A DNA stretch of 64,000 nt. Origin: Promineifilum sp. GTDB lineage: Bacteria; Chloroflexota; Anaerolineae; Promineifilales; Promineifilaceae. Position numbers and translations under genes: made by a program. The notes beneath the pieces were generated by a model, which was given only the letters and a program-made list of their open reading frames with translations, ran no database searches and had not been told where the DNA came from. The stretch covers positions 1 to 64,000 of the forward strand of contig JAGOZU010000007.1 in NCBI GenBank assembly GCA_018058545.1. The letters are read 5' to 3'. Every line of letters begins with the position of its first letter. The stretch's first letter is position 1. This document shows, in pieces, positions 61,983 to 64,000 of the stretch.

Positions 61983-63250
61983 TAAATGACCCGGCAGAGC
62001 AAGCCCTTCAGATAGGCCGATTCGGGAAAGGAGAGCAGCACGGGATGATCGGCCGACTGGCCCAGGTGCTGCAGGATCTGCACGTCACGCCCGGCATCGA
62101 CGGCGGCGCCAAAGACGACCTTTTGGAACAGGTCGGCGCTGACAAGGCCGGAGCAGGAGAACGTGATCAGCAACCCGTTCGGCCGCAGCAGTCGCAACGC
62201 CAGCCAGTTGAGGTCCTTGTAGCCTCGCGTTGCTCGTTCGAGTTGTCCCTGGCTATGGGCGAACTTGGGCGGGTCGAGGATGACGGCATCGAATTGGCGG
62301 CCTTCCTCGCGAAAATAGCGCAGCACCTCGAAGGCGTCCCCGGCGATGTACTCGTCCGTCTCTTTGTTCAACCCGTTGAGTTGCATGTTCCGCTCGGCCG
62401 TCTCCAATGCGGGGGTCGAGCTGTCGATTTGGGTGATCTGTCGCGCGCCGGCGGCCGCGGCGTAGACACCGAATGCGCCGGTGTAGGCGAAGACATTCAA
62501 TATATCACGCCCTTTCATGAGAGCGAGACGGCCGACGGCGGCGCGGTTGTCGCGCTGGTCGAGATAGAAGCCGGTCTTGTGCCCGTGGTGGAGATCAACC
62601 AGAAACTCGAAGCCATTTTCGCGGATGGTCAGTTCAGCCGGCGAGGCCTCGCCAAACAGAGTCTGGACCACCGGCTTCAGCCCCTCCTTGCCGCGCACGT
62701 CCACGTCCGACCGCTCCAGGATGCCCGCCGGATGTAGCAGTTCCGCCAGCAATGACGTCAGCATCTCCTTGCGCCGATCGATGCCCAGCGTCAGGCATTG
62801 CATGACGAGGTAATCGCCATAGCGGTCGACGACCAGCCCCGGCAGCCCGTCGGCTTCGGCGTTGACCAGGCGACAGGCGGTGGTTGCCGGAGGCAGGGGA
62901 GCAGGGGAGCCGGAGAGCGGAGGAGTCCCCCCTTCATTCGTCATTCGTAATTCGTCATTCGTAATTAAGTCTCGCCCGGCAATGGCCTGCGTCAATCGCT
63001 CGCGCCAGAACGCTTCGTCGATCGCCTCGGTCGGGTTCCAGGAGAGGATGCGGCCCTGAATCTGCGATTTGGCGTTGTAGTAGGCCGTCGCCAGCGGAGT
63101 GCCCTTGTGATCGGCGATGGTGACAAGGTCACCCGGCGCAGGTCGTCCCATCACGCGATCGATGGCCCCGGAGAAGACCCACGGGTGGCGGTTATGGACG
63201 GGTTTGGAACGTCCTTGCTTTAAGGTGAGGGTGGCGGTTGGTTGATCCAT
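61982..63250 (-). CDS. rlmI: RlmI-like rRNA cytosine methyltransferase with repeat insertion
   Basis: A 422-residue class I SAM methyltransferase of the RlmI/RlmK group, which makes m5C in 23S rRNA. An N-terminal PUA-type RNA-binding domain (about 1-80, NRHPWVFSGAIDRV) is followed by the EEHE-type linker and a Rossmann domain with DILNVFAYTGAFGVYAAAAG (about 248-267), DAVILDPPKF and SCSG containing the likely catalytic cysteine. Residues about 95-124 (ITNDELRMTNEGG then PPLSGSPAPLPPATT) are encoded by repeat DNA (62880-62970) and are absent from the usual family layout, yet the frame is intact. The PUA and catalytic parts look otherwise normal. Confidence 0.85.
   Translation of the reverse strand: MDQPTATLTLKQGRSKPVHNRHPWVFSGAIDRVMGRPAPGDLVTIADHKGTPLATAYYNAKSQIQGRILSWNPTEAIDEAFWRERLTQAIAGRDLITNDELRMTNEGGTPPLSGSPAPLPPATTACRLVNAEADGLPGLVVDRYGDYLVMQCLTLGIDRRKEMLTSLLAELLHPAGILERSDVDVRGKEGLKPVVQTLFGEASPAELTIRENGFEFLVDLHHGHKTGFYLDQRDNRAAVGRLALMKGRDILNVFAYTGAFGVYAAAAGARQITQIDSSTPALETAERNMQLNGLNKETDEYIAGDAFEVLRYFREEGRQFDAVILDPPKFAHSQGQLERATRGYKDLNWLALRLLRPNGLLITFSCSGLVSADLFQKVVFGAAVDAGRDVQILQHLGQSADHPVLLSFPESAYLKGLLCRVI
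62893..62924. repeat. Four octamer units inside a coding sequence
   Basis: GCAGGGGA, GCAGGGGA, GCCGGAGA and GCGGAGGA are contiguous 8-bp units of the same family as at 1-103, 1716-1779 and 2217-2243. Here they lie in the rRNA methyltransferase gene and encode part of a Pro/Ser-rich insert. Confidence 0.85.
62933..62967. repeat. TCATTCG/TAAT interspersed repeat inside a coding sequence
   Basis: The units TCATTCG, TCATTCGTAAT, TCGTCATTCGTAAT follow one another and encode ITNDELRMTNE on the minus strand. Short repeats of this kind are scattered through many cyanobacterial and Chloroflexota genomes. It adjoins the octamer array, so the two probably entered as one insert. Confidence 0.8.
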
Positions 63251-63301
63251 GATGAGTCATCAGTATCCGGTATTCAGTGACCGGCGGCAACCTGTCGTCT
63301 C

Positions 63302-64000
63302 TTAATGGACTATCTCCGCCGCCGCATCCTCCGATCGGCCGCCAAGTTGCGAGATGAGGATACCGGTCAGCATGAGTCCGCAACCGAGGAGCGCACGCAT
63401 TGACAATTGTTCACCCAGTAATAGCCAACCGCCGATGACGGCGAAGACGGCTTCCAGACTGAGGATAATGGCCGTATCGGCCGGGCGGGCGTGAGCCTGG
63501 GCCATGGTTTGCAGGGTGTAGCCTACGCCGACGGACATGATCCCGGTATACAGGATGGGTATCAACGCCGCTCGCAGGGCGACGGCCGTTGTCGTTTCCG
63601 TCGGCAGGGCGACGATCCCGCTGAGAGCGGCGCAGACGACGAACTGCAGAAAGGCCAGTTTAACCGTATCGGTTGCCGGCGACAGGCGGCCGAGCAGCAG
63701 CACATGGCAGGCCCATAATACCGCCCCCATCAGCACCAACAGATCGCCCCAAGCCATGCGAAAACCGCCCTGGATCGACAAAAAGTAGAGGCCAATGGCG
63801 GCCAGCACGGCCCCAACCCACATCGCCCCTGATGTGCGATGCCCCAACGCCAGCCCCAGCAGCGGCACGAGCACCACATAGAGGCTGGTGATGAACCCCG
63901 CCTTACCGGCTGTGGTGAAGACGATACCCATTTGTTGCAGGCTGGCCGCGGCAAAGAGCACCACTCCGGTCAGCGTCCCGCCGACCAGCAACGTCCGGTT
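63302..64000 (-). CDS. DMT-family (EamA) transporter, partial
   Basis: The C-terminal 230 or so residues of a drug/metabolite transporter. About seven membrane helices are visible, with AGKAGFITSLYVVLVPLLGL typical of EamA proteins and the second EamA repeat ending IGGWLLLGEQLSMRALLGC. The frame stays open to the right edge, so the start and the first helices lie outside the window; an internal TTG at 63991 is not a credible start. Substrate unknown. Confidence 0.88.
   Translation of the reverse strand, partial: NRTLLVGGTLTGVVLFAAASLQQMGIVFTTAGKAGFITSLYVVLVPLLGLALGHRTSGAMWVGAVLAAIGLYFLSIQGGFRMAWGDLLVLMGAVLWACHVLLLGRLSPATDTVKLAFLQFVVCAALSGIVALPTETTTAVALRAALIPILYTGIMSVGVGYTLQTMAQAHARPADTAIILSLEAVFAVIGGWLLLGEQLSMRALLGCGLMLTGILISQLGGRSEDAAAEIVH

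Overview
The window is one high-GC bacterial chromosome segment. Gene content suggests a Chloroflexota (Anaerolineae-like) bacterium: Thr/Pro-rich linkers in secreted proteins, a large glycan locus with many retaining glycosyltransferases, a LysM protein with a cysteine-rich head, and Sec-secreted proteins built of repeated beta modules. This assignment is an inference; no rRNA is present. No CRISPR array, prophage or transposase was seen. The only RNA gene found is a tRNA-Pro(GGG).

Left arm (1-6918, all minus strand). A probable methylated-amine catabolic cluster: a YitT-type membrane protein, a non-pyrrolysine MttB-superfamily methyltransferase, an IclR regulator overlapping it by 4 bp, a GcvT-family aminomethyltransferase, a small four-helix-bundle protein and a phytoene-desaturase-like FAD oxidoreductase. 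The two promoter regions (mttB-like and yitT-like) carry the same palindrome-plus-half-site operator just downstream of their -10 boxes, the likely IclR binding sites. Octamer arrays (consensus GCAGRGGA) fill the gaps here and recur once inside a coding sequence at 62.9 kb. The housekeeping sigma factor follows (7391-8641, plus), ending in a bidirectional terminator.

Glycan locus (8700-44618). After one minus-strand methyltransferase, about 35 kb reads on the plus strand with almost no gaps. It holds a Wzm/Wzt ABC exporter pair, two asparagine-synthase-like proteins (one lacking the glutaminase cysteine), FkbM and other methyltransferases, five GT4 and two GT2 glycosyltransferases, a GT39-like membrane protein, two O-antigen-ligase/polymerase-like proteins, a CapK-like adenylate-forming enzyme, a Tat-exported beta-helix protein, a sugar-phosphate transferase with permuted domain order, NDP-sugar genes (dehydratase, nucleotidyltransferase, PLP aminotransferase) and a Wzz/BY-kinase fusion. 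A second minus-strand block (56891-61982) adds a Wzx-like flippase, two methyltransferases and two GT2 enzymes. Parts of both ABC-dependent and Wzx/Wzy-dependent export are therefore encoded close together.

Right part (44714-64000). Mixed housekeeping and envelope genes: ABC-F ATPase, dephospho-CoA kinase, a site-2 protease, a Calx-beta/PPC-like surface protein, membrane-anchored and lipoprotein genes, tRNA-Pro, hypoxanthine phosphoribosyltransferase, a CPBP protease, a secreted four-module repeat protein with its own promoter and terminator, an RlmI-like rRNA methyltransferase interrupted in frame by repeat DNA, and a DMT transporter running off the right edge.

The strongest candidates for new biology are the shared operator of the methylamine-type cluster, the permuted sugar transferase, the paired active and cysteine-less asparagine-synthase-like proteins, the cysteine-rich LysM head and the octamer arrays.
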